Under the pieces are notes generated by a model. It did no database searches and was not told where the DNA came from. It worked only from the letters and a program-made list of their open reading frames with translations. DNA of 64,000 nucleotides from Azorinus chamasolen. Lineage: Eukaryota; Mollusca; Bivalvia; Cardiida; Solecurtidae. Numbering within the stretch: position 1 is the first letter of the stretch; each line of letters starts with the position of its first letter. Position numbers and translations under genes: made by a program. The stretch spans positions 37,455,246 through 37,519,245 of the forward strand of contig OY755251.1 in the NCBI GenBank assembly GCA_963576725.1, read 5' to 3'. Below are positions 51,076 through 62,389 of this stretch, one piece after another.

Positions 51076-53265
51076 TCAAACGTTTGACCCACCTTTCAGT
51101 TTATACACCAGTATTTTATTGGTGCCTCTTTGAGCTACATAAACTATATTCTCTTTTGAGTTACATGTGAAGCCATCTGCTTTCCAGCCATTAAAGTTCA
51201 ATATGTTTTCACTTATATATGCTGTTTTCTCCTTGCTCGATGGCTCCCGTTCTTCATACATGACGTGTATGCTGCCTTTACTAAGAATGTACACCATATC
51301 TTTTGTGTCAGTCACGAGACGTACCGGTTTCTTCAACCGAGCGTCCTTGTGTCTGTACACAATCTGCCCGTTTCCCGTATCAACAACAGAAACAGTTGAT
51401 GATTTGTCATTGGTTATAATTAGGAATTTACCATTTTTAATGGACGATAAAGCGTACCGGCCCTCCGAACCAAATTGCATCTGACGTTTCAGTTCGCATG
51501 AAAACATATTGACTGTGGTGTAGCTGTGATCATAAAGGTGAAGACACACTTTTCCGGTTTTCTCTTTTGAAAGTACTGCAGGTCCATTTGTCCAACCTGA
51601 AACACCAATACACAAAGAGTTCAATTTCTTCTCGTGTCCTTTGGACAGCAACGTATTTGTTGTATCATAAATGAAATGTCCAAGACCAGGTATGTCAGGA
51701 AATACCACATAAATTCGACAACTGTCATTCACTTCATATACCCAAACATCTGAAATTTTATTATCTACCGTCAGTGATGCCTTACGGGTACCATAAGAAT
51801 CATCAAATACTTCAATTGATTTGTTTGTGTCGTCGTACAAAAGAATGTCATCGTTCTGTAATACTGTCATATGTGTGATGTTGATAGCTGTCCCATTTTT
51901 GAGTTCAAATGAACGAACATATACTGAACGAAATGGTCCAGCTTTCTCTTCACTCTGATTTTCTAACGTTTGTTCGTCAATATAGATGGAGTCATAATCA
52001 TGTCCTGTGCTTGCTTCATCATTGTCCACGTCGCACAGTTTCATCCCAGTCGATTCCATACCTGAAAATGGCTGCTGTCCTGGCATTTCTCTTCCGACAG
52101 AACTGTGAAATGGTTTAGATATGCGATGCTCGGAATGTTTATGTATCCATTCGACACTCTCGGATATTTCAACTGTGGAAATATGGTGCAGTGTTCGTAC
52201 TTGGCGCACAACTTGTTGTCGTGTTGCATTGCTCAGTGTATCTGAAAGACTGCGTGAGAGCTGTTTGTCGTGGTTGTTAGATGTGTTTGAATTGGTTCCA
52301 GATAACCCGAATTCATGTTGAACAAGTTGCGTTTCTTGCGACAATGACAAATTACTTTTGGCATTACCATCGTCATGCGGCATGTTGGAAGTTTCTACTG
52401 TTGTACTTCTTGTAGTTATCGGAGATGCGGTTTCAGTCGGCTTTGATTCAAAATATCGTTTGGTTTCAAATGAGGATCTCTTGCTCTCCAGATTGGCTCC
52501 AAATGGTGGACTGGTGTGTGCTTCTGAAACAGTGGAAGTTGTCTGCTTGTCTTTGTTGTTTTCTGATAATCTGAATGCACCCTGGCCCAACATCTTTCCA
52601 TGCGGCAATGACAAATGAGGATTTGCATTTCCATGGTCGTGTGATGATTTGAATGTCGCTGCGTTTGTGGTTTTTGCAGGAATCGAACGCTTTGTTACAA
52701 CAGGCTTTGTTTGGACCTGTATTTTGTTTTCAGGTAAGGATCTATTGCTTTCTATTTGGGCTGCAACTTGCGATGAGCTTGAATATATAATTGGGTCAGA
52801 TAAAATCTCTTCACTCGTGCTTATATTTGATACTGATTTTGCTTGAGGAGCTTCATTGGCAAGTCTAGAATCAGTGTTCCCCGGAAATCCATACGCTACA
52901 GATATTCTGTCTTGACCTTCTCCACGTGTTTTGGTTTTCCAATCGTGGTATTCAATTCCATGGTCGGATGTGTCCGGACTGCTTTTGTGTTTAGTGACGC
53001 ATGTATCGCACAGAAACCACTGACATTTCCAACAATAAGCATTCCCGGCAGCGATCTTGCAGGCATTACAAAAGTGTATGGCAGTCTTCAACTCAATTCT
53101 GTGGCGATGTTTGGAGCGATGAGAGTTTGCACAGGAATCACACAGAAGGACGTCACAATCGAGACAATATTGATGTACATTTTCGTTCACTCTCTGTGCA
53201 GAAGTCAGGCACCAGTTACACAGTTCCATTGTCATCGGTGAATGTGAGTCCTGTCTGCAATACAT
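51076..53265 (-). CDS. RING-less TRIM-like protein: two B-boxes and a C-terminal beta-propeller-like domain
   Basis: 729 codons from the first ATG, or 719 from the second. B-box 1 (residues ~16-57) has C16, C19, C34, C37, C42, C45 and H49/H53-H55. B-box 2 (~66-107) has C66, C69, C78, C81, C86, C89, H93 and H102. Such zinc fingers mediate protein contacts in TRIM proteins. There is no RING, so ubiquitin-ligase activity is not expected. Residues ~110-440 are Ser/Thr/Asn-rich and probably disordered. From ~450 to the end, repeated strand patterns (DDILLYDDTNKSIEVFD, GKFLIITNDKSSTVSVVD, ENIVYVAQRGTNKILVYKL) resemble NHL-type propeller blades. Start choice: the first ATG lies in ATGTATTGCAG, which looks like a splice acceptor, so translation more likely starts at the ATG at 53235 or 53229 after a spliced 5' UTR. 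Long single coding exons are common in molluscan TRIM-like families. Function unknown; innate immunity or cell signalling are family-level guesses. Confidence 0.88.
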   Translation of the reverse strand: MYCRQDSHSPMTMELCNWCLTSAQRVNENVHQYCLDCDVLLCDSCANSHRSKHRHRIELKTAIHFCNACKIAAGNAYCWKCQWFLCDTCVTKHKSSPDTSDHGIEYHDWKTKTRGEGQDRISVAYGFPGNTDSRLANEAPQAKSVSNISTSEEILSDPIIYSSSSQVAAQIESNRSLPENKIQVQTKPVVTKRSIPAKTTNAATFKSSHDHGNANPHLSLPHGKMLGQGAFRLSENNKDKQTTSTVSEAHTSPPFGANLESKRSSFETKRYFESKPTETASPITTRSTTVETSNMPHDDGNAKSNLSLSQETQLVQHEFGLSGTNSNTSNNHDKQLSRSLSDTLSNATRQQVVRQVRTLHHISTVEISESVEWIHKHSEHRISKPFHSSVGREMPGQQPFSGMESTGMKLCDVDNDEASTGHDYDSIYIDEQTLENQSEEKAGPFRSVYVRSFELKNGTAINITHMTVLQNDDILLYDDTNKSIEVFDDSYGTRKASLTVDNKISDVWVYEVNDSCRIYVVFPDIPGLGHFIYDTTNTLLSKGHEKKLNSLCIGVSGWTNGPAVLSKEKTGKVCLHLYDHSYTTVNMFSCELKRQMQFGSEGRYALSSIKNGKFLIITNDKSSTVSVVDTGNGQIVYRHKDARLKKPVRLVTDTKDMVYILSKGSIHVMYEEREPSSKEKTAYISENILNFNGWKADGFTCNSKENIVYVAQRGTNKILVYKLKGGSNV

Positions 53266-53284
53266 TAAAAGTTGAAAGTGTTGT

Positions 53285-53535
53285 TAAGTGTGTGAATGGG
53301 TAAACAGGTGGACAATATCACAGGCCTAGTCAGGTGGACAATATCACAGGCCTAGTGTGTGAATGGGTAAACAGATGGACAATATCACAGGCCTAGTCTG
53401 GTGGACAATATTACAGGCCTAGTGTGTGAATGGGTAAACAGATGGACAATATCACAGGCCTAGTCTGGTGGACAATATCACAGGCCTAGTGTGTGAATGG
53501 GTAAACAGATGGACAATATCACAGGCCTAGTTCAA
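53285..53535. repeat. ~64-bp minisatellite upstream of the TRIM-like gene
   Basis: Alternating blocks GTGTGAATGGGTAAACAGAT and GGTGGACAATATCACAGGCC, about four rounds. It starts about 20 bp upstream of the first ATG on the gene's own strand, so it occupies either intron or promoter-proximal DNA. Confidence 0.92.
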
Positions 53536-53723
53536 CTAGGCTAACTGCAAAGTGTAACTAGTGGAACATCATTTCATAAGCTTATACAAAAGTGTTCTCT
53601 TCTTATTTTCAAGACGTATGCTTCGTTTCTTTTCAAGCATCCTAATAAATGTCCCAATGCTAATAAATTACCCTTACTTCTTTATGGAAAGTAATGATAA
53701 ATAAAACAAAACCCTATATAATA

Positions 53724-53947
53724 ACCATCAACCAAATTTCTAATTGTCGTCTGTAATCCAGTTTTGCTAAATCATTTGGTAAAATAAGGAAATGAGATAA
53801 ATAAATGCAAAGTTCAAAGGAATAAAGCACAGATATAGAAATAGAGTTTAAGACAAAAAGTGAAGTCCATTTTCAAGGCGGCGTCTGATCTGGGACTGCA
53901 CTATTTGTCGTGGTACATATTTGCGACATTGGCGATGGAAGGGTTAA
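53724..53947 (+). repeat. D-family MITE
   Basis: CCAAATTTCTAATTGTCGTC to TGGAAGGGTTAA. Hairpin left half deleted (GAAGTCCATTTTCAAGGCGG). The left TTAACCC tip is lost. Confidence 0.75.
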
Positions 53948-53959
53948 ATCAAGAAATAC

Positions 53960-54105
53960 AGTGGGGTTTTTTTTCAAAATACAGGTGATAGCTTAATGCA
54001 GACTGAAAGCAATGCAGAAACTCCCATAAGAACTGGCTGCATTGTTTTTATTCTGCTAAGCAACAACCTGTGTACAAAATGCAATAAGGTCATTAAAAAA
54101 TTAAC
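53960..54105. repeat. H1 fragment
   Basis: ACAGGTGATAGCTTAATGCA, GCAGAAACTCCCATAAGAAC, CTAAGCAACAACCTGTG. Ends not found. Confidence 0.6.
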
Positions 54106-54539
54106 TTCCACGGGGCTTACCTTACCTAAATGACCAAGACTCACGATTATAAGACGTGAAGCTGAAAACCAGAAAGGAACAATGCGAACAAAGATGGTTC
54201 ACGAGGACACGTATATCTGCCATAATGGCCTTAAGTATCCAGAGACTTGTTAGTTCTTCTCCATAGGTTTGTAAAGTTGAGTAGGTCAAGTTGGTATCAT
54301 TTTGAAAACGTTGTGTTAGTTTGAAAATAGTGTAGAGCCTGACCACACTGATCAATGAAGGAGTTTATTTTAGGTATATGCTATTGGCCTAGGTCTGTCT
54401 AGCCTGTCTATCCGAATACTTGGGGTAGTCACAGGTGTTCTGGTTTGACACCGTCCTCTTCTCCCTGGCCTAAATGCATTTTGAACATTTTCTCTTGAGC
54501 TAAACAATAGCACAACGAAGTCTCACTGCCAATATATTT

Positions 54540-54727
54540 TACTTTACTCAATGAATATTCATGTAAGAAATAATGACATTTCTTATAATTGGTGATGAAA
54601 ACAAAAGAGTTTGGTCATGGAAGAAACTGTAGAATGAGATTTTTCAAACAGAGCCGACCGTGTTCAAACGGCTCTTACAGGATCATCTGATCTATGCGTA
54701 AATGCGTATTTCTCGATTAAGGGTTAA
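54540..54727 (+). repeat. B-family MITE, worn
   Basis: TGAATATTCATGTAAGAAAT, TTGGTCATGGAAGAAACTG, core CAAACGGCTCTTACAGGATC, ending TCTCGATTAAGGGTTAAG. Confidence 0.65.
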
Positions 54728-55029
54728 GAAGTTGGTTTGCCAGTTTCACGCAGGTCTGATTTGGATGTCTCTGGCAATAAAGTTCTGGAATTTATCTGGC
54801 ATTGATTACTTTTCAATGTTTTGTTTTATAATAATGTCACAAAATCCTACTCATTCAAGAGCAGTTTGGTCTAGATATTAAGGCCTACATATTCCTATTT
54901 GCAATCAGTACGGAGTGACTTACAATATAGTGTAAAATTAGCGGTAGCAACATTATCAGCAGTACTTAAAATGTAAATCGTCTTACTTAGGAGACCATAC
55001 AATTTGCAATAGTTGTAGAAACCTATGGA

Positions 55030-55236
55030 GAATTCGCCCTTTACATAATGAATATACATGTCAGAAAAAATGACATCATGAATATTTAACATCGGTTGTT
55101 TTGACCATTATAAAAACTATCAAATCAGAGTTATATTATGTCACAAACAAACAGAGTAGATCTTGCTTAGATGATTCCTACAAGAGCTGTCTGGCATGGG
55201 TCTTCTCAGTTTTCAAAGGTTTGTAATGGTTAAATG
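55030..55236 (+). repeat. B-family MITE, worn
   Basis: CGCCCTTTACATAATGAATA, TGACATCATGAATATTTAAC, ACAAACAGAGTAGATCTTG ... GGGTCTTCTCAGTTTTC, ending TAATGGTTAA. Confidence 0.65.
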
Positions 55237-55474
55237 AAAATTTAACAGTCGCACAATAGCGTTATGTGTTTGAGATAAGTGGTGAATAAGTTCAACAGTG
55301 AACTAATTATGGACACGGAAGTTTTACATGTAACTCGTGTCATATATAACTTCCTCAATGTATTTCTTTGTACATTTTGAAATCCATAAATCTTTTTACT
55401 AAAGATTAGATCATTAGAATGTCGCTAAAGCGACTATATAATTTATCAACAAAGAAGTATTAATAGCATGTAGT

Positions 55475-55612
55475 TTGCAAAGTAGGCTAATACAGACATA
55501 TTTAAACTCCCATAGGAGATTTCTGCAAAACTTTTGTCCTGCACTAAGCTACCACCTGTATCAAAAACTCAGAATTAATAATTCTATCGAGTGGTTGTAA
55601 TAGAGAGACTGT
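55475..55612. repeat. H1 fragment
   Basis: AAACTCCCATAGGAGATTTC, CTGCACTAAGCTACCACCTG, GTGGTTGTAATAGAGAGACT. The left third is missing. Confidence 0.6.
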
Positions 55613-55644
55613 CCTCTATTTCAGTTATATTAAATGAGCTTAAC

Positions 55645-55838
55645 TTAACACATTCCCCTATATGCTATTTTAGACCCAATCACTTTGAATACATCTACAG
55701 AAAAGGAGCATTTACTAGAGTAAAAGAAATTTTGGAATTGTGTAGTTCTGAAACCATTGTGATCTATTTATCACAATGGTTTCAAGACGTGGCTGTTACA
55801 GAGGCGTAGAAAGGCGAATTTATGGAGGAAGGGGTTAA
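55645..55838 (+). repeat. C-family TTAA-type MITE with trimmed hairpin
   Basis: TTAACACATTCCCCTATATG to AGGAAGGGGTTAA. The hairpin keeps GAAACCATTGTGAT / ATCACAATGGTTTC but has lost the GAGCATTTGCTCC apex. Confidence 0.85.
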
Positions 55839-56089
55839 TTTTGAACGAGTTAATGCCAAATTGAGACAATTGCAAACCATTTGGATCCAAATTGAACGCT
55901 AAAACTGCATCGAAGTTTAACTCAACACTAATGATTTATCGAATAACTGAGCTTGAATCTATAACAGACTATAATTTTAACAGAAACAAAATATCTGTAA
56001 GAAATTCAAGCATGTGTCATTTTTAAATGCCCATTCTAATACACAGTCTCGAATTCTCTACATGTATTAAACATTTCCTTTTTATAAAC

Positions 56090-56335
56090 ACCATTTCCAC
56101 TCCTTTGTGAAGACAGTAGAACCTAATCAGACGGCTCCTATTGGAGCCGTCTGATCAGGATCTGCTCTGTTTGCTGATGGAATTATAATAGATCTGACAC
56201 TGCAGTTTCTTCCAATATCAAAGCTAGCATTCCTGTGTAAATTTGCCGTTATAAAAATGTTGGCTATCACTGTTAATAAAATCTGGTATTCTATCTCATC
56301 AATGATCAAGATTCTTGTCCGTGACACGTTCATGA
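56090..56335 (-). repeat. B-family MITE
   Basis: Core AATCAGACGGCTCCTATTGG ... AGGATCTGCTCTGTTTGC near the left end, then AATAGATCTGACACTGCAGT and CCGTTATAAAAATG. Minus-strand translation gives ADPDQTAPIG, a frequent spurious peptide of this family. Confidence 0.65.
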
Positions 56336-56761
56336 TGAAAGATTATTCCATACTGTCTGTAAGGACAGTGTCATGATGAAGGTCAAACTACATTACCATG
56401 TAGGTGGTCAAACTACACAATGAATATAGGATTTATTGTATTATGTTTCAATTAAGTCGTGTCGCTTCTCTCTGTAGTTTATTATGGTTTAACATCTCAT
56501 GTAAGTACAGATATTAATTCGTTTAAATTTCGTAAATATTTGTTACCTTTTAGCTGGTTCATAGATTCCGTTGCCTCTTTAATGTTTTGTCCAAAAACTC
56601 CAGTCCTTGTAATATTCAAACGTGTGTCCAAATGTAACAGGCATGCCGATTACAAGTACAAGTACTGATAAATAAACCGTGACATACTCAACAAAAATGT
56701 TAGTGATATTGATATTGAAATGAAAGAACCACGAACTACATTATGGAATCTGAAACTTGTA

Positions 56762-57180
56762 TTACTGTAAAATCTTGCTAATACGACACATAGGAATCTG
56801 TAATAGCAGGTGGTTGCTTAATGCAGGGCAAAAGTAACACAAAACGTTCCTATGTAAGCTTTGTGCATAACGTTTGTCCTGTATTAACCCATTACCTCAA
56901 AGGCTATTTTTAGATCCAACCACTTTGAATAAATCTACCGAAAAGGAGCATTAACTATAGAAAGGATTCTTTTTTAGAATTTTGTAGTTTGAAACCATTG
57001 TGATAAATAGAGCATTTGCTCCTATAGGAGCTCCTATTTATCACAATGGTTTCAACAGGTAATTTTTACAGAGGCGTAGAAAAGCGTACTTATGGATGAA
57101 AGGGTTAAACCTCATGTTTTAAAAATCCGGAATCAGACTTCTTTTGAGCGGCGGTATAAGCCAGATACTAAGCACCGATT
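56762..57180. repeat. H1 element split by a nested C element
   Basis: TACTGTAAAATCTTGCTAAT, GCAGGTGGTTGCTTAATGC, hairpin apex AACGTTCCTATGTAAGC, TGTCCTGTATTAA, then the C insertion, then TTAAACCTCATGTTTTAAAA and GAGCGGCGGTATAAGCCAG. Confidence 0.75.
56884..57108 (+). repeat. C-family MITE nested in H1 at TTAA
   Basis: TTAACCCATTACCTCAAAGG to GATGAAAGGGTTAA. Hairpin GAAACCATTGTGATAAATAG ... apex TTTGCTCCTATAGGAGCTC. The target is the TTAA in the H1 arm consensus TGCATTAAGC. Confidence 0.85.
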
Positions 57181-57199
57181 AGTTTACATTGAAAACTAA

Positions 57200-57760
57200 T
57201 TACTCTGAATATGTAGCAATCTATCTGTGTGTGAAAGTTTGTATGGAAGGTCACTAGAGTCACCAGTGAAATGTCAAAAGGCTACAGCCAATATCGTGTG
57301 TGTCCACCTATTGCGAAAAGGAGAAGAGTGAAAAGGTGTCAGTGCTAAAGTTGAAAAGACTATTAACACACAAAATATCATTGATCTGATTGTTACAATT
57401 GCGCAGAGTTTACTCAAAAAAATGATATTATACTTGACGTTTTTGGTTGAGTATACAAAATTATATTAAAATATAGTTCACCAACTATTATAATGTCTAC
57501 CCTATGATAAAGGCTACGGCTCTTTCAGTTTTGTGTTGAAATGGTTTAGGTCAAGTACGTTGTCAAAACAAACAGTTTATACTAGGTACATGTAGTTGTT
57601 AAGTAGACTGCACATGCAAAGATAATAAAAATAGTTCATAAAACTTGTCCAATCAAAAACGTTCGATAGGCGAGAGTGTATAGACATACAAAGCGGAAGT
57701 TAATAAAGTCTTTACCCAAGATGTGCGAGATTAGGGTTAACCCGTTAATGTCTGTAGTTT
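57200..57760. other. no gene seen
   Basis: AT-rich unique-looking sequence between repeats. Confidence 0.4.
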
Positions 57761-57761
57761 A

Positions 57762-57950
57762 ACCCATTTGCGCGCAGTGGACCCTTCCATGTTTATATAT
57801 TAGTCCATTTATTATCTGAGGGTGCCTGGTCTAATTTTTCAATTTTGTATTGTTTTATATTGAAACTCCTATCATTATGCGGCGTCTGATCAGAGTTTAC
57901 ACTGTTTGCCTACGTCCCATATATGGGATCGTGGGAACAAAGGGTTAAGT
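57762..57950. repeat. G-type TTAA-flanked repeat
   Basis: TTAACCCATTTGCGCGCAGT to GAACAAAGGGTTAA. Inner words TATATTAGTCCATTTATTAT and GCGGCGTCTGATCAGAG. Related to 20740. Confidence 0.65.
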
Positions 57951-58106
57951 TAACTAGTCCAAATCTTTATTTGAACACATCTTATTTCATTTAAAGGGGT
58001 GTTCCTTAAAAAGGTATAATGCTTGTCGTTATCTTACATATCTAACAAGTCTTGATATATCAAGGCCATGTAGGCATACAAGTGTCTACCTGTAACATTA
58101 TTAGAC

Positions 58107-58764
58107 CTGGCTGGAATCTCCTGAGTCTGAGTTCCATATCAAGCGTCTAATTGATCTGAGTTTGAGTTCCATATCAAGCGTCTAATTGGTCTGAGTTTGA
58201 GTTCCATATCAAGCGTCTAATTGGTCTGAGTTTGAGTTCCATATCAAGCGTCTAATTGGTCTGAGTCTGAGTTCCATATCAAGCGTCTAATTGGTCTGAG
58301 TTTGAGTTCCATATCAAGCGTCTAATTGGTCTGAGTCTGAGTTCCATATCAAGCGTCTAATTGGTCTGAGTTTGAGTTCCATATCAAGCGTCTAATTGGT
58401 CTGAGTCTGAGTTCCATATCAAGCGTCTAATTGGTCTGAGTCTGAGTTCCATATCAAGCGTCTAATTGGTCTGAGTCTGAGTTCCATATCAAGCGTCTAA
58501 TTGGTCTGAGTCTGAGTTCCATATCAAGCGTCTAATTGGTCTGAGTTTGAGTTCCATATCAAGCGTCTAATTGGTCTGAGTCTGAGTTCCATATCAAGCG
58601 TCTAATTGGTCTGAGTCTGAGTTCCATATCAAGCGTCTAATTGGTCTGAGTCTGAGTTCCATATCAAGCGTCTAATTGGTCTGAGTCTGAGTTCCATATC
58701 AAGCGTCTAATTGGTCTGAGTCTGAGTTCCATATCAAGCGTCTAATTGGTCTGAGTCTGAGCTT
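58107..58764. repeat. 35-bp minisatellite, about 18 copies
   Basis: Unit CTGAGTCTGAGTTCCATATC + AAGCGTCTAATTGGT. Copies differ mainly at one C/T site (GAGTCTGAG or GAGTTTGAG). Very homogeneous, so recent or actively homogenised. Confidence 0.97.
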
Positions 58765-58767
58765 CTG

Positions 58768-59016
58768 ATTAACCCTGTGACTGTTCTATATTTGTACCAA
58801 ATTCCAATACCTACTAAATATTCATGGACAAAATAGTTATAATGAAATATGGAAGGTGGAATATTATACAACTTTAGAAAGTAAAGAAACAGATATTTCA
58901 AATTCCCTTAGCAAACAGAGCAGACCCTGATCAGACGGCTCCTATAAGAGCCGTCTGATCTGAGTCTAATCTGTTTGCAAATGCGTGAAAATGCGTTTAT
59001 ACGAAGAAAAGGATTA
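58768..59016 (+). repeat. B-family MITE
   Basis: GATTAACCCTGTGACTGTTC to GAAGAAAAGGATTATAT. Hairpin GACGGCTCCTATAAGAGCCG inside GCAAACAGAGCAGACCC ... GTCTAATCTGTTTGC. Confidence 0.8.
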
Positions 59017-59024
59017 TATATACA

Positions 59025-59231
59025 CAGTAAAATATCTCTATAACGGCCACTAAATTACATCAAGTATTTTGTGTTAAAGGCAGGTGGCTGCTTGAAGCAA
59101 GGTGAAAGCAAAACAGAACGCTCCTATAGGAGCATTCTGTTTTACTTTCACCTTGCTTTAATCAGTCACCTGCCCTAAATATCAACTAATTAACACAATT
59201 TAGTGGTCGTTATAGAGAGGTTTTACTGTAT
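59025..59231. repeat. H1b hairpin MITE, well preserved
   Basis: ACAGTAAAATATCTCTATAA to TAGAGAGGTTTTACTGTA. Hairpin AGAACGCTCCTATAGGAGCA. Confidence 0.9.
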
Positions 59232-59449
59232 ATGCTTGAGAATTAACTCGGACTCAATCAAACTGTTCTATAACATCAGGCATGTAGTTTAACAATATCT
59301 CCTACACACGTTACTACTTTTAACTATTCTGACTATGTTCTGAACTGTGTCATTCATTTTGATCAAGATCGGGTGCAGAATGATTCAATGTCTTTGCGAG
59401 TTCAAATTATTTAATACCTTGACACTATTTCTGAAAAAAAAACTGAAAG

Positions 59450-61865
59450 TGACTTGTATGGTGAGCAGCGACTTGTATATTGAGAGTTGACTTGTATATT
59501 GAGAGGTGATTTGTATGGTGGGAAGTGACTTGTATATTGAGAGGTGACTTATATGATGGGAAGTGACTTGTATATTGAGAGGTGACTTGTATGGTGGGAA
59601 GTGACATGTATATTGAGAGGTGACGTGTATGGTAGGAAGTGACTTGTGTATTGAGAGGTGACTTGTTTGGTAGGAAGTGACTTGTATATTGAGAGGTGAC
59701 TTGTTTGGTGAGAAGTGACTTGTATATTGAGAGGTGACTTGTTTGGTGGGAAGTGACTTGTATATTGAGAGGTGACTTGTTTGGTAGGAAGTGACTTGTA
59801 TATTGAGAGGTGACTTGTTTGGTGGGAAGTGACTTGTATATTGAAAGGTGATTTGTATGGTGGGAAGTGACATGTATATTGAGAGGTGACTTGCATGGTG
59901 GGAAGTGACTTGTATATTGAAAGGTGATTTGTATGGTGGGAAGTGACATGTATATTGAGAGGTGACTTGTATATTGAGAGGTGACTTGTATATTGAGAGG
60001 TGACTTGTATATTGAGAGGTGACTTGTATATTGAGAGGTGACTTGTATGGTGGGAAGTGACTTGTATATTGAGAGGTGACTTGCATGGTGGGAAGTGACA
60101 TGTATATTGAGAGGTGACTTGCATGGTGGGAAGTGACTTGTATATTGAGAGGTGACTTGCATGGTGGGAAGTGATATGTATATTGAGAGGTGATTTGTAT
60201 GGTGGGAAGTGACATGTATATTGAGAGGTGACTTGCATGGTGGGAAGTGACTTGTATATTGAGAAATGACTCGTATGGTGAGAAGTAACATGTATATTGA
60301 GAGGTGACTTGCATGGTGGGAAGTGACATGTATATTGAGAGGTGACGTGTATGGTGGGAAGTGACATGTATATTGAGAGGTGACGTGTATGGTGGGAAAC
60401 GACTTGTATATTGAAAGGTGACTTGCATGGTGGGAAGTGACTTGTATATTGAGAGGTGACTTGTATGGTGGGAAGTGACTTGTATATTGAGAGGTGACGT
60501 GTATGGTGGGAAGTGACATGTATATTGAGAGGTGACTTGCATGGTGGGAAGTGACTTGTATATTGAGAAATGACTCGTAGGGTGAGAAGTGACATGTATA
60601 TTGAGAGGTGATTTGCATGGTGGGAAGTGACATGTGTATTGAGAGGTGACGTGTATGGTGGGAAGTGACATGTATATTGAGAGGTGACGTGTATGGTGGG
60701 AAGTGACTTGTATATTGAGAGGTGACTTGTTTGGTGGGAAGTGACTTGTATATTGAGAGGTGACGTGTATGGTGGGAAATGACTTGTATATTGAGAGGTG
60801 ACTTGTATGATGAGAAGTGATTTATATAGCGAGATGTGACTTGTATGCTGAGAAGTGACTTGAATAATGAGAAGTGACTTGTATGATGAGAAGTGACGTG
60901 TGTGATGAGAAGTGAGTTGTATGATGAGAAGTGACTTGTATGATGAAAAGTGACTTGTATATTGAGAAGTGACTTGTATGGTGAAAGGTGACTTGTATGA
61001 TGAGAAGTGACTTGTATGATGAGAGGTGATTTGTTTGATGAGGAGTGACTTGTATATAGTGTAGTGAAGTGCATGGTGATAAGTGACTTGTATGGTGAAA
61101 AGTAACTTGTATGGTGAGAAGTGACTTATATGGAGAGAAATGACTTGTACATGTATGATGAGAAGTGATGACTTGTATGATGAGAAATAACTTGAATGGT
61201 GGAGCAAAGACGTGTATGGTGAGAAGTGACTTGTGTATTCAGAAGTGACTTGTATATTGAGAAGTGAATTGTATGATGAGAAGTGATTTGAATATTGAGA
61301 AGTGACTTTTTCGATGAGAAGTGACTTATATGATGCGAAGTGACTTGTATGATGCGAAGTGACTTATATGATGCGAAGTGAGTTGTATGATGAGAAGTGA
61401 GTTGTATGATGAGAAGTGACTTGTATGATGAGAAGTGACTTGTATGATGAAAAGTGACTTGTATGATGAGAGGTGACTTGTATGATGAGAAGTGGCTTGT
61501 ATATAGAGTAGTGAAGTGCATGGTGAGCAGTGACTTTTATGGTGAGAAGTGACATGTATGATGGGAAGTGAGTTGTATGATGAAAAGTGACTTGTATGAT
61601 GAGAGGTGAGTTGTTTGATGAGAAGTGGCTTGTATATAGAGTAGTGAAGTGCATGGTGAGAAGTGACTTTTATGGTGAAAAGTAATTTGTATGAAGTGAC
61701 TTGTATGATGAGAGGTGACCTGTATGATGAGAAGTGACTTGTATCATTAGAAGCGACTTGTATGATGAGAAGTGACTTGTATGATGAGAAGTGACTTGTA
61801 TTGTGAGAAATGACCTGTATGGTGAGAAGTGACTCGTATAGGTAGAAATAACTTGTATGGTGAAC
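59450..61865. repeat. 2.4-kb minisatellite, 19-bp units in 38-bp dimers
   Basis: GACTTGTATATTGAGAGGT alternates with GACTTGTATGGTGGGAAGT up to ~60790. Beyond that a TGTATGATGAGAAGTGACT subtype dominates. Because 19 is not a multiple of 3 and the unit has no stop on the minus strand, all three minus frames stay open for hundreds of codons (SHLSIYKSLPT-type peptides). These are not genes. Confidence 0.97.
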
Positions 61866-62127
61866 CGTATATGTCGAGTGACTCTGTTTCTAATTAGGAT
61901 CCAAACAGTTTGATACTATGACTGTGCGTTTAAATAGGACAATAAGGCAAATAAAAACGAACATTTCAGCACCGATTGTTATATATTTATTACGGCTGTA
62001 GAGGTGTTGCAAGCCATCACACACTGGTTGACCTCATTGGGGGAGTGGGGGGGGGGCTTAAAAAAAGTTGGAGTAACTCATCTATACATGCACATACACT
62101 ACTTATAGACGTTGCACATCTATATTG

Positions 62128-62389
62128 TAACCCTTCCCTCATGTAGACATTATCGAACTTTGCCAAAAAAGAATATACCCGAATCAAACGGCTCCAATAG
62201 GAGCTGTTTGATCAGGGTCTGTCCTGTTTTTGCTTTGTTTTCGACATAGTTATAACATGTTACATACCAGAGTTTACAGTTTTCATCAAGCAGTAATCTA
62301 TTTTTTCCCTTGAAACTTATGTTATGAAAGCAGTCTAATTAACGTTCATGTTGTCATTTTAACAAGAATGCAGCACAGGTAAAGGGTTA
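62128..62389 (-). repeat. B-family MITE
   Basis: TAACCCTTCCCTCATGTAGA to CACAGGTAAAGGGTTAA. Hairpin AAACGGCTCCAATAGGAGCT. Confidence 0.75.

Noticed and set aside
56127..56333. Peptides such as ADPDQTAPIG and similar in several places
   Set aside because: They are translations of the B-family hairpin core and recur wherever it does.
59385..61654. Long minus-strand frames of 428, 549 and 552 codons
   Set aside because: All are translations of a 19-bp minisatellite in different frames, with no non-repetitive coding sequence.
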